A DNA stretch of 64,000 bases from Nocardia brasiliensis ATCC 700358 (GTDB lineage Bacteria; Actinomycetota; Actinomycetes; Mycobacteriales; Mycobacteriaceae): NCBI RefSeq assembly GCF_000250675.2, contig NC_018681.1, positions 5,332,001-5,396,000 of the forward strand. The letters run 5' to 3'. This document shows positions 35,163-43,537 of the stretch, piece after piece (position 1 is the first letter of the stretch; each line of letters starts with the position of its first letter). Below the pieces are notes generated by a model. It was not told the origin of the DNA and did not search any database. It saw only the letters and a list, made by a program, of their open reading frames with translations. The position numbers were made by a program, and so were the translations under genes.

Positions 35163-36047
35163 TCACAGCGCTGCGGCGGCGTCGATCATCAGCGCCCGTG
35201 AACTTTCCGGTGACTCCGCCTGAACCGAGAGGCGGTCCATGACACCGCGGTAGAGCCGAACATCCTCCGCACGATCCAGATACAGCGCGGTGGTCAGCTG
35301 CTCCAAGTAGATGATGTCGGGCAGTTCCCGTTCGGCGAAACGCAGCATGGTGAACGAACTGCCCGCAGCCGCGCTGCCACCGGAACGGTAGGACAGCACC
35401 TGGATCGTCACGTTGGGCTTGGCCGACATGGTGACGAGATGCTCGATCTGTTCCCGCTGCACCGCCGCACCACCGACCGGCCGATGCAACACCGCCTCAT
35501 CGAGCACCGCCCAAAGAAACGGTCCGCCAGGGGCATTCAGAATCCGCTGCCGGTTGGTCCGCAACTCCACGCGCCGCGCCGCCTCGTTGCTGTCCTCGCC
35601 CATTTCGACAACGGCGGCAGCATAGTTCCCGGTCTGCAACAGACCCGGAACCAGTTGGCCCTCATAGGTTCTGATCATCTGTGCCGCGCCTTCGAGTCCG
35701 ACATAGGTCTCGAACCATTGCGGCAACAGGTCGTTGTACCGATGCCACCAACCCGGCTCGTTCGCCTTGCGCGCCAGATCGACGAACATCTTTCGCTGCT
35801 CAGGGTCGGTCACTCCGTAGAGTTCCAGCAGATCCACGATGTCGCGTTCTTTGAACCCGGTGCGCCCCAGCTCGAGTCGGCTGATCTTGGCGTACGAGCC
35901 ACGAATGTGGTCACCCGCCTCTTGTGGTGTGACGCCACATTGTTCACGCAGTTTGCGGAGTTGGCCGCCGACCGCGATCCGCAGCGCCGTCGGCCCTAAT
36001 TCTGCGACTCGGGGGTCGACGACGATCCGGGCCGGTTCTGCGGTCAT
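35163..36047 (-). CDS. XRE-family regulator with DUF5753 domain
   Basis: 294 residues. HTH at residues about 25-85 (LREQCGVTPQEAGDHIRGSY, AKISRLELGRTGFKERDIVD) and a C-terminal DUF5753 region (YEGQLVPGLLQTGNYA, LDEAVLHRPVGG, RFAERELPDIIYLEQLTTALY). In actinobacteria these proteins normally have a small DUF397 partner next door; none is seen on either side. RBS GGAGAACCC before ATG 36047. Confidence 0.9.
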   Translation of the reverse strand: MTAEPARIVVDPRVAELGPTALRIAVGGQLRKLREQCGVTPQEAGDHIRGSYAKISRLELGRTGFKERDIVDLLELYGVTDPEQRKMFVDLARKANEPGWWHRYNDLLPQWFETYVGLEGAAQMIRTYEGQLVPGLLQTGNYAAAVVEMGEDSNEAARRVELRTNRQRILNAPGGPFLWAVLDEAVLHRPVGGAAVQREQIEHLVTMSAKPNVTIQVLSYRSGGSAAAGSSFTMLRFAERELPDIIYLEQLTTALYLDRAEDVRLYRGVMDRLSVQAESPESSRALMIDAAAAL

Positions 36048-36179
36048 GGGTTCTCCGATGTTGGAAGTCCACCAGCGGCAGCGCCGTCCCGCCCTTCCGG
36101 GCCGCACCGCACCGGCGCTGATGATATCGCGTGGGTGGACAACCCGCCCGCAGCCACGGCTCGGTCGTTTCGGTGATGA

Positions 36180-36248
36180 TCACGGGCTTTCGTGGTGGCC
36201 GAGCCTTTCGTCGCGGACGATGCCGATGTCGACATAGATCTCGGGCAT
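36180..36248 (-). CDS. 22-aa small ORF with strong ribosome site
   Basis: ATG at 36248 preceded by AGGAGG (eight bases upstream), the best Shine-Dalgarno in the neighbourhood. It encodes MPEIYVDIGIVRDERLGHHE followed by SP and stops, its TGA overlapping an in-frame GTG (36183) of a second short frame. It lies 132 bp upstream of the XRE gene on the same strand. It could be a leader peptide or the remains of a longer gene. Confidence 0.35.
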   Translation of the reverse strand: MPEIYVDIGIVRDERLGHHESP

Positions 36249-36320
36249 GTCGTCGCCTCCTGACGCGCTTTATCCGGAGTCAGCCGTATTATGTCAGCTG
36301 TATTGAAAAGAGGGTAGGAC

Positions 36321-36911
36321 GTGCCGAAACAGGTGGATCACGACGAACGCCGGGCGCTGATCGCCCGCGCGCTGTGGCGTGTGGTGGATGAGCACGGCAT
36401 CTTCCGGCTGAGCATGCGCGAGGTCGCCCAGGCTGCGGGTATGTCGCTGGGCCAGCTACAGCACTATTTCGCCTCTCGCGAGGCGATGCTGAGTTTCGCC
36501 GTGGACTTCGCCGGCGAGCAGACCGGGCTGCGCGTGCAACAGGCCCTCGGTGCGGACCCACACCCCCGTGCGGCGCTGCGGGTGCTGTTGACCGAGATGC
36601 TTCCGCTGCACCCCGACGCCCGGGCGACCAGCCGCCTACACGCGGCATACGTGCTGGTAGCACTGCACGACCCGGCCGTTCACGCCCGCGCCCGCGAGGG
36701 CCTGCGCCAAGGGCGTGATCTCGTGGAACAGCTCGTCCGGCGCGCGATCACCGACGGCGAGATCGCCCGCGACCGCGATCCGGTCCTCGAGACCGATCGC
36801 CTGCTCGCCCTCACCGGCTTCACCTCGCTGCTCGAACTCGGAGTCGTCACGTCACAGCAGGTGCTGGCCGCCATCGATCAGCACCTGACTGAGCTGTTCG
36901 CCGACCGGTGA
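36321..36911 (+). CDS. TetR-family regulator
   Basis: 196 residues. HTH DEHGIFRLSMREVAQAAGMS, then LGQLQHYFASREAMLSFAVD; the C-terminal domain resembles the BetI-like TetR_C_6 type (MLPLHPDARATSRLHAAYVL). Start GTG 36321 with GTAGGAC. The SnoaL-like gene follows at 170 bp. Confidence 0.88.
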   Translation: MPKQVDHDERRALIARALWRVVDEHGIFRLSMREVAQAAGMSLGQLQHYFASREAMLSFAVDFAGEQTGLRVQQALGADPHPRAALRVLLTEMLPLHPDARATSRLHAAYVLVALHDPAVHARAREGLRQGRDLVEQLVRRAITDGEIARDRDPVLETDRLLALTGFTSLLELGVVTSQQVLAAIDQHLTELFADR

Positions 36912-37082
36912 CGAGCTTCGCCGGTGCGTGCGACGTCACCGCTGCGCCTGTTGGCGGGCAACCCGCCGCACGTCTGGATGCCACCTCACATTTGTGCGGG
37001 CTACGTCGTCGGACTACTGCAAGCGCAGAGTCGGCTGCCAAGCAGCCGTGGTCTGCCACCGAGAAGCTCGAACGGAGACAGC

Positions 37083-37601
37083 ATGGCAGCGCAGGAAAAC
37101 CAGATCAGAACGTTCCTGGCGAGCCGGACCGAGGCACAACGGTCCAAGGACATCGATCGCCTCATGTCCTGCTATTCGCCCGACATCGTCTATTACGACG
37201 CCGTCGCGCCCTTGCGGTTCGTGGGGCAGGAGGACGTGCGCCGCAACTTCGGGCGGTGGTTCGACGGGTACGTCGGGCCCATCGGTTTGGAAACGCACGA
37301 TTTGACCGTCGTCGCGGCGGACGACGTAGCCTTCGCCAACATGCTCCATCTGGACTCGGGACTGCGCCGCGGCGGGATCGAGTTGCCGATCTGGGTGCGC
37401 GAGACGGTCTGCCTGCGACGGACAGACGACACCTGGGCGATAACCCACGAGCACATCTCATTGCCGGTCAACCCGGCGAACTTTCAAGTGTGGTTCGCGG
37501 CGGGCAAGGACGCGCCGGCCCGACGGGGTGGACGATCCATCTTCGGCCTGGTCACCCAGAGCGTGCTTACACGTTTCGGTTTGCGGCGCAAGGCATTCTA
37601 A
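37083..37601 (+). CDS. SnoaL/NTF2-like protein
   Basis: 172 residues. Cone-shaped NTF2 fold: FLASRTEAQRSKDIDRLMSC, YSPDIVYYDAVAPLRFVGQE, VRETVCLRRTDDTWAITHEH with WxITHEHxS typical of SnoaL-like/ketosteroid isomerase-type proteins. The family includes small-molecule isomerases and structural proteins; substrate unknown. RBS GAACGGAGACAGC. A basic tail (RFGLRRKAF) extends beyond the fold. Confidence 0.82.
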   Translation: MAAQENQIRTFLASRTEAQRSKDIDRLMSCYSPDIVYYDAVAPLRFVGQEDVRRNFGRWFDGYVGPIGLETHDLTVVAADDVAFANMLHLDSGLRRGGIELPIWVRETVCLRRTDDTWAITHEHISLPVNPANFQVWFAAGKDAPARRGGRSIFGLVTQSVLTRFGLRRKAF

Positions 37602-38001
37602 GGAGTAGGCCTGTCGCGCGGCAGTGCCGAGCGCGCACTGCGTGGCCCGCCCGCGAGCCGGGCAGACCGGGCGACGGTCAGCTCGCCAGTCCCGCCACGC
37701 CCGACGCCTGGCCGGATCGGCTGCGCGACGCCGCGGAAACCCTGAGGTCGGCGGTGCCGGCGTAGCCGGATGGTGCACGCATCGCGATCGGCGCGAACAT
37801 GCTGCGAGCCAAGTCATTCGGCGCGTTCGTCGACCGAACCGTCTACGTGCTGCGCGCCGGCGGCAGGGCGACGACGCGCTGAAGTCGTTTCACGACAGCA
37901 TCGACATCCTCGTTCACGCCCTCGGCGCACTGCGGTCGAGAAACCGTCGGCAGACGTGGAACTGACAGAGAAATTACGCCGCCACCAGTAGAACGAAGAG
38001 C
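37602..38001. other. Gene-poor stretch with uncertain remnants
   Basis: About 400 bp. One frame reads DAWPDRLRDAAETLRSAVPA before a stop at 37765, and another starts MLRAKSFGAFVDRTVYVLRA (37799-37882). Both look like scraps of former genes, but neither is long enough to name. Confidence 0.35.
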
Positions 38002-38310
38002 ATGCGCCCCTTGATCATCCCGCACGGTGCCTGGCTGCAACCGGCCCGCTACGACGAGGTCACCGTGCGGCTGCGCCGCGACGGCGTCGATGTGACGGTG
38101 CCCGGCCTTGCGGGGCGGTCGCCCGCATATGCGGCGTCGAAAGACACGCCCTCGACCTACCTCGCAGCCACCGAGGACCGGGCGATCCCGCCTGAACTGG
38201 TCGCCCATTTCAGACGGCGTTGCGAAACCAGAGTGACCTCGACGGGCGGTCACTGTCCGTTCCTCAGCCGGCCCGCCGACGTCGTGACCGTGCTCCACGA
38301 CCACCTCTGA
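38002..38310 (+). pseudogene. Internally deleted alpha/beta hydrolase
   Basis: 102 residues. The N-terminus (LIIPHGAWLQPARYDEVTVR, LRRDGVDVTVPGLAG) matches the first strands and HGxW oxyanion loop of EstC/salicylate-esterase-like hydrolases. The C-terminus (PSTYLAATEDRAIPPELVAH; HCPFLSRPADVVTVL) matches their last strands including the His region. The roughly 120-130 residues between them, with the nucleophile serine, are missing. The join is near AASKDTPS. Probably inactive. Confidence 0.65.
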
Positions 38311-38387
38311 CCTTGTTTCGCCGAGCCCGACGCAGCACCGAATTTGCCCAGTATCAACGCATCGCGAGAGCAACGGGAAAGGGCAGC

Positions 38388-39614
38388 ATGAACACGGCAA
38401 TCGTAATCGGCGGCGGCATCGGCGGATTGGGCGCGGCGCTCGGCTTGGCACGCGCCGGCCGGCAGGTGACCGTGTTGGAACAAGCCGACGACTTCCGAAC
38501 GGTCGGTGCGGGACTGATGCTGGCACCCAACGCGGTTCGAGCACTGAACTGGCTAGGACTGTCCGACCGGCTCCAGACGCTGGACGCAGCACAGGGAGCC
38601 ACCGGTATCCGAACCGCATCCGGGCGGTGGCTGATGCAGGGGGACGTGCGCGAGGTGCGCCGCCGATTCGGCGTCTCGGAATATGCGCTGCACCAAACCG
38701 ACGTGCACGCCTGGCTCGTCGACGCACTGCGGCAGACCGAGCTGTGCACCGGACATCAGGTCACGGCAGTAGATCCCAGTACCGGTACCGTGACGTTTCT
38801 GCGCCCGAACGGCGAAACCGGTTCGCGTAGCGCGGAACTCGTTGTCGCTGCGGACGGCCGCTACAGTCCGACCCGGGCGCGCCTGTTCCCCCATCATGCG
38901 GGAATGGCCTACGCGGGGTACCTCACCTGGCAGGGCGTCATACCCGCCGACGCCGCGGCCGGTATCGACACGAGCCGTGCGTTGATCGAGAGTTGGGGCC
39001 GCGGACAGCGATTCGGCATCATGGCACTCACCGGCGGGCAGGTGTCCTGGTACGCCACGCTGTCGGCCCCACCGAACGCCTACACCGAGACGGGTATCGA
39101 CACGGTCGCGCGACTCTTCCGGGGCTGGCACGATCCCATCCCCCGGTTGCTCGCGGCCACGCCACCGGAATCGCTGCTACGACAAGACATCTATTCGCTG
39201 GAGGCTCCGCTGCCCACTTACGCGCGGAAACGAGTCGTCCTGCTCGGCGACGCGGCGCACGCGATCACACCCGATTTCGGACAGGGCGTGGCGCAGGCCT
39301 TGGAGGATGCCGCGACGCTCGGTAGGCTCGCTGCCCAGCTGCCCACAGCGCAATCCCTGGTGGTCGGCTATGACCTGGCACGGCGCGGACGGACGCAGCG
39401 ACTGGCGCGAGCCTCAGCCGCCTGGGGGCGGATGGCGCAGTGGCGCAATCCGGTGCAGGCTGCACTCCGCAACGGTCTCGTGTGGTCGACACCGCGCTCG
39501 GTGTATCTACGCTCGATGAGCGAAATCTACTCCTGGACGCCGGAATCCACGCTCGCGGCGCAGGACGCCGCGGCATCGGACACGACGGCGACCCTGCCGA
39601 AAGCAAACAGCTGA
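38388..39614 (+). CDS. FAD-dependent monooxygenase (group A flavoprotein hydroxylase)
   Basis: 408 residues. N-terminal GxGxxG (IVIGGGIGGLGAALGLARAG), DG motif VVAADGRYSPTR, and GD motif RVVLLGDAAHAITPDFGQGVAQALEDA. The family hydroxylates aromatic substrates with NAD(P)H. ATG 38388 with GGGAAAGGG. No aromatic degradation genes adjoin it. Confidence 0.9.
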   Translation: MNTAIVIGGGIGGLGAALGLARAGRQVTVLEQADDFRTVGAGLMLAPNAVRALNWLGLSDRLQTLDAAQGATGIRTASGRWLMQGDVREVRRRFGVSEYALHQTDVHAWLVDALRQTELCTGHQVTAVDPSTGTVTFLRPNGETGSRSAELVVAADGRYSPTRARLFPHHAGMAYAGYLTWQGVIPADAAAGIDTSRALIESWGRGQRFGIMALTGGQVSWYATLSAPPNAYTETGIDTVARLFRGWHDPIPRLLAATPPESLLRQDIYSLEAPLPTYARKRVVLLGDAAHAITPDFGQGVAQALEDAATLGRLAAQLPTAQSLVVGYDLARRGRTQRLARASAAWGRMAQWRNPVQAALRNGLVWSTPRSVYLRSMSEIYSWTPESTLAAQDAAASDTTATLPKANS

Positions 39615-39672
39615 TACGCGTAATCCGTTGCGACGTTGCACCTTTCGCGTCAGCCCCGATCGGACTAGCCGG

Positions 39673-40407
39673 TCAACCGGCTGCGGACTCCAGACCGTTC
39701 ACGAGTCGGCCGACAGCGAACTCGAAGCGTTCGTGTCCGGTGCCGGAGATCAGGTCGGCGGCATGGCGGCGGGTCAGCGGGAACTCGTCGGCGGGCAGTG
39801 CGGTGAAACGGTCCAGCAGTTCCTCGTGGCTGAGCACCCATTCCTGATCCTGGTGCCGGCGCCGTTGCTGGACCAGCGACTGCCCGAGGGCATAGGCGCT
39901 GACGTAGAGGGACAGCGCGTCGCGGGCCCATGCGGCCGTCCTCGGCTCGACGCCACCGGTGAGCAGGATCGCCAGGATCCCTTCGCCGACCCGCAGCGTT
40001 TCCAGATGGGTCGGGACCGTGGCCAGCGCGGCACGGGAGATGCCGGGGTATTTCAGGTACAGGTCGCGGATCTGGGTGTAGACCGCGCGCAGCTGCGCGC
40101 GCCATTCGACCGGATCCGGTTCGGGCAGCACGACTTCGGCGTAGAGCCGGCCGATCAGCAGATCGTCGATGTCGTCCTTGTTGACGATGTGGGCGTACAG
40201 CGACGACGGACCGGTACCCAGCACCGCGGCGACCCGGCGGATGGTCAGGGCGTCGTAGCCCTCGGTGGCGACGACCTCCAAGGCGGCCTCGGTGATCCGT
40301 TCGGCAGTGATCGGCGTCTTGCGGCGTGCCGACGCGGCCACCCTCGTTGCGGGTTGGGCGTGGCGGACGACACGGCGTTGGCGGGGATCGGCGGGCATGG
40401 CGCCCAC
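39673..40407 (-). CDS. TetR-family regulator (TetR_C class)
   Basis: 244 residues. HTH: ITEAALEVVATEGYDALTIR, RVAAVLGTGPSSLYAHIVNK. C-terminal TetR_C dimer region (GILAILLTGGVEPRTAAWAR). Divergent from an FAD monooxygenase, as for TetR-TetX/TetA-like pairs. Three operator copies lie in the gap. Start at 40407 or Met4 (40398). Confidence 0.88.
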   Translation of the reverse strand: MGAMPADPRQRRVVRHAQPATRVAASARRKTPITAERITEAALEVVATEGYDALTIRRVAAVLGTGPSSLYAHIVNKDDIDDLLIGRLYAEVVLPEPDPVEWRAQLRAVYTQIRDLYLKYPGISRAALATVPTHLETLRVGEGILAILLTGGVEPRTAAWARDALSLYVSAYALGQSLVQQRRRHQDQEWVLSHEELLDRFTALPADEFPLTRRHAADLISGTGHERFEFAVGRLVNGLESAAG

Positions 40408-40418
40408 TGTAGCTTGAC

Positions 40419-40471
40419 ACGAACTTAGTTCGTCAAATAGAACTTAGATCGTCATAACGAACTAAGTTCGT
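40419..40471. promoter_or_regulatory. Three 19-bp-spaced TetR operators
   Basis: Perfect 15-bp palindromes ACGAACTTAGTTCGT (40419-40433) and ACGAACTAAGTTCGT (40457-40471), with a degenerate copy between them (AGAACTTAGATCGT region, centre 40445). The three centres are 40426, 40445 and 40464, exactly 19 bp apart. They lie between the TetR gene and the monooxygenase gene they presumably control. Confidence 0.85.
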
Positions 40472-40500
40472 CCAGGGTAGTTTTTTCGTGGAGGTGAGTG

Positions 40501-41625
40501 ATGCGAGTTTCCATCGCCGGAGCGGGTCTGGGAGGTCTGGCTCTCGCGCAGGGCCTGCGCGGCGCCGGGATCCCGGCCGAGGTGTTCGAGCGCGATCCGG
40601 GCATCGTCGCACGCTTCCAGGGCTACCGGCTCGTGCTGAACGAGATCGGTTTCCAGTCCGTGCGCGACTGCCTGCCGGCCCGCTGGCATCCGCTGCTCGA
40701 CGAGATCGTCATGCCCGCCTCCGCCGCGCAGCTGATCCTGGACCCGCAGCTCAACGAGATCGGCAGACTCGGTGCGGGCCGGACCGGCATCGTGGTCGAC
40801 CGGCAGGTGCTGCGACACCTATTGCTGACCGGCCTCACCGTGCACACCGATGCCGCGCTGACCGGCTATGCCGAACTCGCCGACGGCAGTGTCCGAGCCG
40901 AGTTCGCGCACCGCGCCCCGGCCACCGCCGACCTGCTCGTCGGCGCGGACGGCGTCACCTCCGCGGTCCGCCGGGTGTTGTCGCCGCAGACCACCCCGAT
41001 CGACACCGGCGTCCGATTCGTCATCGGCCGCACCCCGCTGACCGACGAATTCGCCGTTCTGTCCAAGGCTTACGGCTCGAAGATCAGTGGCGACGGCGTC
41101 AGCCTGCTGCTCGGCGCGATGCGCTGGCGCACCCCGCCGAAGCAGGCGGCCGAGCGACTGGCCCCCGAAGTCACGCTGCCCGACATCGGCGACTACGTGC
41201 GCTGGGCCATGATCCTGCCGCCGAACAGCTCGCCGGCGGATGCCACCGCGCAGGACGCGGTGCTGTCCAGGATGCCGGGTTGGCACCCAGAGCTGCGCGC
41301 GCTGATCGAGCAGGCCGACCCCGACAACACCACCCTGCTGTCCATCCGGGTGGTCGAGCCCGGTGCGCGCTGGGCGTCCGGACCGGTCACGCTGCTCGGC
41401 GACGCGATCCACGCCACCTCGCCGACCGGCGGCAACGGCGCGAACACCGCGCTGCGCGATGCCGACCTCCTGCGCCGCTGCCTGATCGAGGCCGAGGAAG
41501 GTCGCCGGGATCTGCTCGGCGCTGTCGGCGACTACGAGCGGCAGATGTTCGAGTACGGCACCGAAGCGGTGCGCACCAGTCTCGAGCGACTGCCCGCGTT
41601 CGCCCCCGCAGCCAGCCTGTCCTGA
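40501..41625 (+). CDS. FAD-dependent monooxygenase controlled by the divergent TetR
   Basis: 374 residues, group A flavoprotein: VSIAGAGLGGLALAQGLRGA, DG motif LLVGADGVTSAVRRVL, GD motif GPVTLLGDAIHATSPTGGNG then NTALRDA. The pairing with a TetR repressor recalls the TetX-like and RIF-monooxygenase xenobiotic-modifying systems; whether it inactivates an antibiotic is unknown. ATG 40501 with GGAGGTGAGTG; GTG 40498 also possible. Confidence 0.88.
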   Translation: MRVSIAGAGLGGLALAQGLRGAGIPAEVFERDPGIVARFQGYRLVLNEIGFQSVRDCLPARWHPLLDEIVMPASAAQLILDPQLNEIGRLGAGRTGIVVDRQVLRHLLLTGLTVHTDAALTGYAELADGSVRAEFAHRAPATADLLVGADGVTSAVRRVLSPQTTPIDTGVRFVIGRTPLTDEFAVLSKAYGSKISGDGVSLLLGAMRWRTPPKQAAERLAPEVTLPDIGDYVRWAMILPPNSSPADATAQDAVLSRMPGWHPELRALIEQADPDNTTLLSIRVVEPGARWASGPVTLLGDAIHATSPTGGNGANTALRDADLLRRCLIEAEEGRRDLLGAVGDYERQMFEYGTEAVRTSLERLPAFAPAASLS

Positions 41626-41669
41626 GGCGGCACATCTGTGGCCGATTGCCGGGCAGCGCAGCCGCGGCG

Positions 41670-41909
41670 CGGTGCTACTACTGCACCCGCGAACGCATCC
41701 CGTTCATGCCCTGGTGGCCGGTGATGAACGGTGCGCTCGCACAGCCCGGCGGTGTCGTCGCCGAAATCGCCGAGCACACCGGATCGTCGCCCACACAGGT
41801 CGCACTCGCCTGGCTGCTCGCCCGTTCGGACATGCTCTCCCCTATCCCCGGTACCTCCTCGATCGCGCACCTCGAGGAGAACGTCGCGGCGGCCGCGCTA
41901 CGCACCTGA
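41670..41909 (+). pseudogene. Aldo/keto reductase C-terminal remnant
   Basis: The last 79 residues of the frame match the end of actinobacterial aldo/keto reductases: RERIPFMPWWPVMNGALAQP, SPTQVALAWLLARSDMLSPI, PGTSSIAHLEENVAAA. The N-terminal 200 residues with the Asp-Tyr-Lys-His tetrad are missing, and upstream is the monooxygenase gene in another frame. A truncated gene. Confidence 0.75.
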
Positions 41910-42016
41910 CCATGACCGACGGGACACGCAACGAGGGACGTCGTCCGCTCGATGGCACCACGCCGTGATCGACGGTTCCTCGGTCCGGCACGTCTCCGAG
42001 TGATACACCGGACGCC

Positions 42017-42541
42017 ATGCGGTTGCTCATCATCTCCGACACGCACGTCCCCAAGCGCGCCCGTGATCTGCCGGACCTCATCTGGCGCGAGGTGGCCGCA
42101 GCCGATGTGGTCGTGCATGCCGGCGACTGGACCGAGGTCGCGTTGCTGGATCGACTCGAGGCGCGCTGCCGGCGCCTGATCGGCGTATACGGCAACAACG
42201 ACGGCGCACAGCTGCAAGCCAGGCTGCCCTTGGTCGCCCGTGCCGAGTTGGCCGGGCTGCGACTGGCGGTCGTGCACGAGACCGGGCCCGCGAAGGGGCG
42301 CGAGCAGCGCTGCGCGCGGGACTTCCCGGACACCGATCTGCTGGTATTCGGGCACAGCCACATTCCGTGGGACAGCGTCACCCCGACCGGATGCCGACTG
42401 CTCAACCCTGGTTCACCAACGGACCGCCGCAGACAACCGCAGCACACCTACCTGACCGCACACATCCACGCCGGCCGATTGAATTCGGTTGTCCTGCACC
42501 CCGTCACGAACAGCTCAGATTGTCACGTCAATGGCGGATGA
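42017..42541 (+). CDS. YfcE/MJ0936-type metallophosphoesterase
   Basis: 174 residues. Metal ligands visible as ISDTHVPK (DxH), VVHAGDWTE (GDxx), YGNNDGA (GNxD), VVHE and FGHSHIPW (GHTH-like), all in the expected order of calcineurin-like phosphodiesterases. LLNPGSPTDRRRQPQHTYL closes the fold as in YfcE. Length is normal. Probably hydrolyses cyclic or bis-phosphodiesters; cytosolic. Confidence 0.9.
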   Translation: MRLLIISDTHVPKRARDLPDLIWREVAAADVVVHAGDWTEVALLDRLEARCRRLIGVYGNNDGAQLQARLPLVARAELAGLRLAVVHETGPAKGREQRCARDFPDTDLLVFGHSHIPWDSVTPTGCRLLNPGSPTDRRRQPQHTYLTAHIHAGRLNSVVLHPVTNSSDCHVNGG

Positions 42542-42857
42542 GGCGGCGGGAGCGCCATGGTCCCGCCGCCCGCAGCGGCACTTGCATTCGCCCGGCTTCA
42601 GATAGCTCCCGACCCCGTGCGGGACTCGCCGCAGGCATCGTTGCTGACGTTCTCCAGCGGATCGGTCGGGCAATGACGCTGCGAGGGCCACGCGCTGCGA
42701 CAGGGTCAGCCGTTGCCCGCGCCCCGACCACCGCAGGAAACACACTCTTTACCGCCAGAAATTTCATTTGACCACCAGTCAACCAAGCGGCTACCGTTGG
42801 TGTCATCCGCTCGCGCCCCGATTCGGCGTTCAGCGTTGACCGACAGGAGGTTTCGCC
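42542..42857. other. Upstream region of the putative deazaguanine-peptide operon
   Basis: 316 bp. No gene seen. Contains the possible promoter at 42768-42797. Confidence 0.5.
42768..42797 (+). promoter_or_regulatory. Possible promoter of the NHLP/QueC operon
   Basis: TTGACC at 42768-42773 and TACCGT at 42792-42797, 18 bp apart, about 60 bp before the first small ORF. The TTGAC / GTCAA pair around the first box forms a short dyad that could be an operator. Only a sequence match. Confidence 0.3.
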
Positions 42858-42995
42858 GTGGTGCACACCAATCTCGGCCGCCCCGCCCGATCGCCGGTCA
42901 CCGAGGACATGATCGGTCTGCGCACGAATGCGCCAGAGCCGCAACGGGATATCACTCGAACCGAGCGCCGCGCGCATTCCCTCCCCGGTCGCTGA
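42858..42995 (+). CDS. 45-aa small ORF at the head of the NHLP/QueC operon
   Basis: GTG at 42858 follows CAGGAGGTTTCGCC, a near-perfect Shine-Dalgarno with good spacing (next codon is also GTG). It encodes VVHTNLGRPARSPVTEDMIG plus 25 further polar residues, ending AHSLPGR. No known domain. It could be a second precursor peptide, a leader, or fortuitous. It precedes the NHLP-leader peptide by 131 bp. Confidence 0.45.
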   Translation: MVHTNLGRPARSPVTEDMIGLRTNAPEPQRDITRTERRAHSLPGR

Positions 42996-43126
42996 CAACG
43001 CTCGGCAATCGCGCACTGACGAGAACGAAGGGTGGTGGTGCCGGCCCGAGGACGCAGGCAGTGGCGACGACAGATATTCACAACGCTGCGTATGAAATCC
43101 ATATAGAGAAGTGAGGACGAACCGCA

Positions 43127-43465
43127 ATGACACATTCGACGGTATTCAACCGCACCGAGCTGGAACAGACAATCATCGCGCGAGCTCAGCGGGATACGGA
43201 ATTCAAACAACGGTTGATCGCCGATCCGCAGGGCACTGTCCTGAACGAGCTCGGAATCGCCCAGCTCCCCGACAGCCCGCGATGGCGTGTGGTGGAGGAA
43301 AGCGAAGAGGTGCTGTACCTGGTTCTGCCATTACGGCGCGAGCGTATTCAAGTGATCGTCAACAATGCCGAGCCGCTGACCGACGGGGAGCTGACGGATC
43401 TTCGTGTCGCAGGGATGAACGCGATGCTGAAGTGCGATCCGGGTGGCCATTCCGACGCAGACTGA
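43127..43465 (+). CDS. NHLP-leader (nitrile hydratase-like) RiPP precursor peptide
   Basis: 112 residues. Residues 10-95 match the nitrile-hydratase-alpha-derived leader of NHLP precursors. Helical ELEQTIIARAQRDTEFKQRL, then LIADPQGTVLNELGI, WRVVEESEEVLYLVLPLRRE, and the closing PLTDGELTDLRVAG, which corresponds to the LSDEELEAVAGG end of canonical leaders. A short core of 16 residues (MNAMLKCDPGGHSDAD) follows, with a single Lys102 and a single Cys103. No metal-binding CxxCSC motif, so it is not a nitrile hydratase subunit. RBS GTGAGGAC before ATG 43127. It is followed by a hairpin and then QueC/QueE/QueD-type enzymes and an ABC exporter, which suggests a deazaguanine-modified peptide product. 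Confidence 0.85.
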   Translation: MTHSTVFNRTELEQTIIARAQRDTEFKQRLIADPQGTVLNELGIAQLPDSPRWRVVEESEEVLYLVLPLRRERIQVIVNNAEPLTDGELTDLRVAGMNAMLKCDPGGHSDAD

Positions 43466-43471
43466 TCCGGC

Positions 43472-43510
43472 CGGGTTGGCCGGGCGTCGCCCGGCCAACC
43501 CGTTGATTTT
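43472..43510 (+). terminator. Attenuator hairpin between precursor and modification genes
   Basis: Perfect 14-bp arms (CGGGTTGGCCGGGC / GCCCGGCCAACCCG) with a 3-nt loop, then TTGATTTT. It starts 6 nt after the precursor stop. This is the common RiPP layout in which partial termination gives excess precursor transcript over enzyme transcript. Confidence 0.85.
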
Positions 43511-43537
43511 CACCAGAATGGAAAGGTCCGGGCAACT

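Noticed and set aside
36908..37765. 285-codon frame over the SnoaL-like gene
   Set aside because: Alternative frame of a well-supported NTF2-like gene; Arg/Gly-rich shadow composition.
43127..43465. Nitrile hydratase alpha subunit
   Set aside because: Only the leader-type region matches; the metal-binding CxxCSC segment and the rest of the enzyme are absent, and no beta subunit is nearby.
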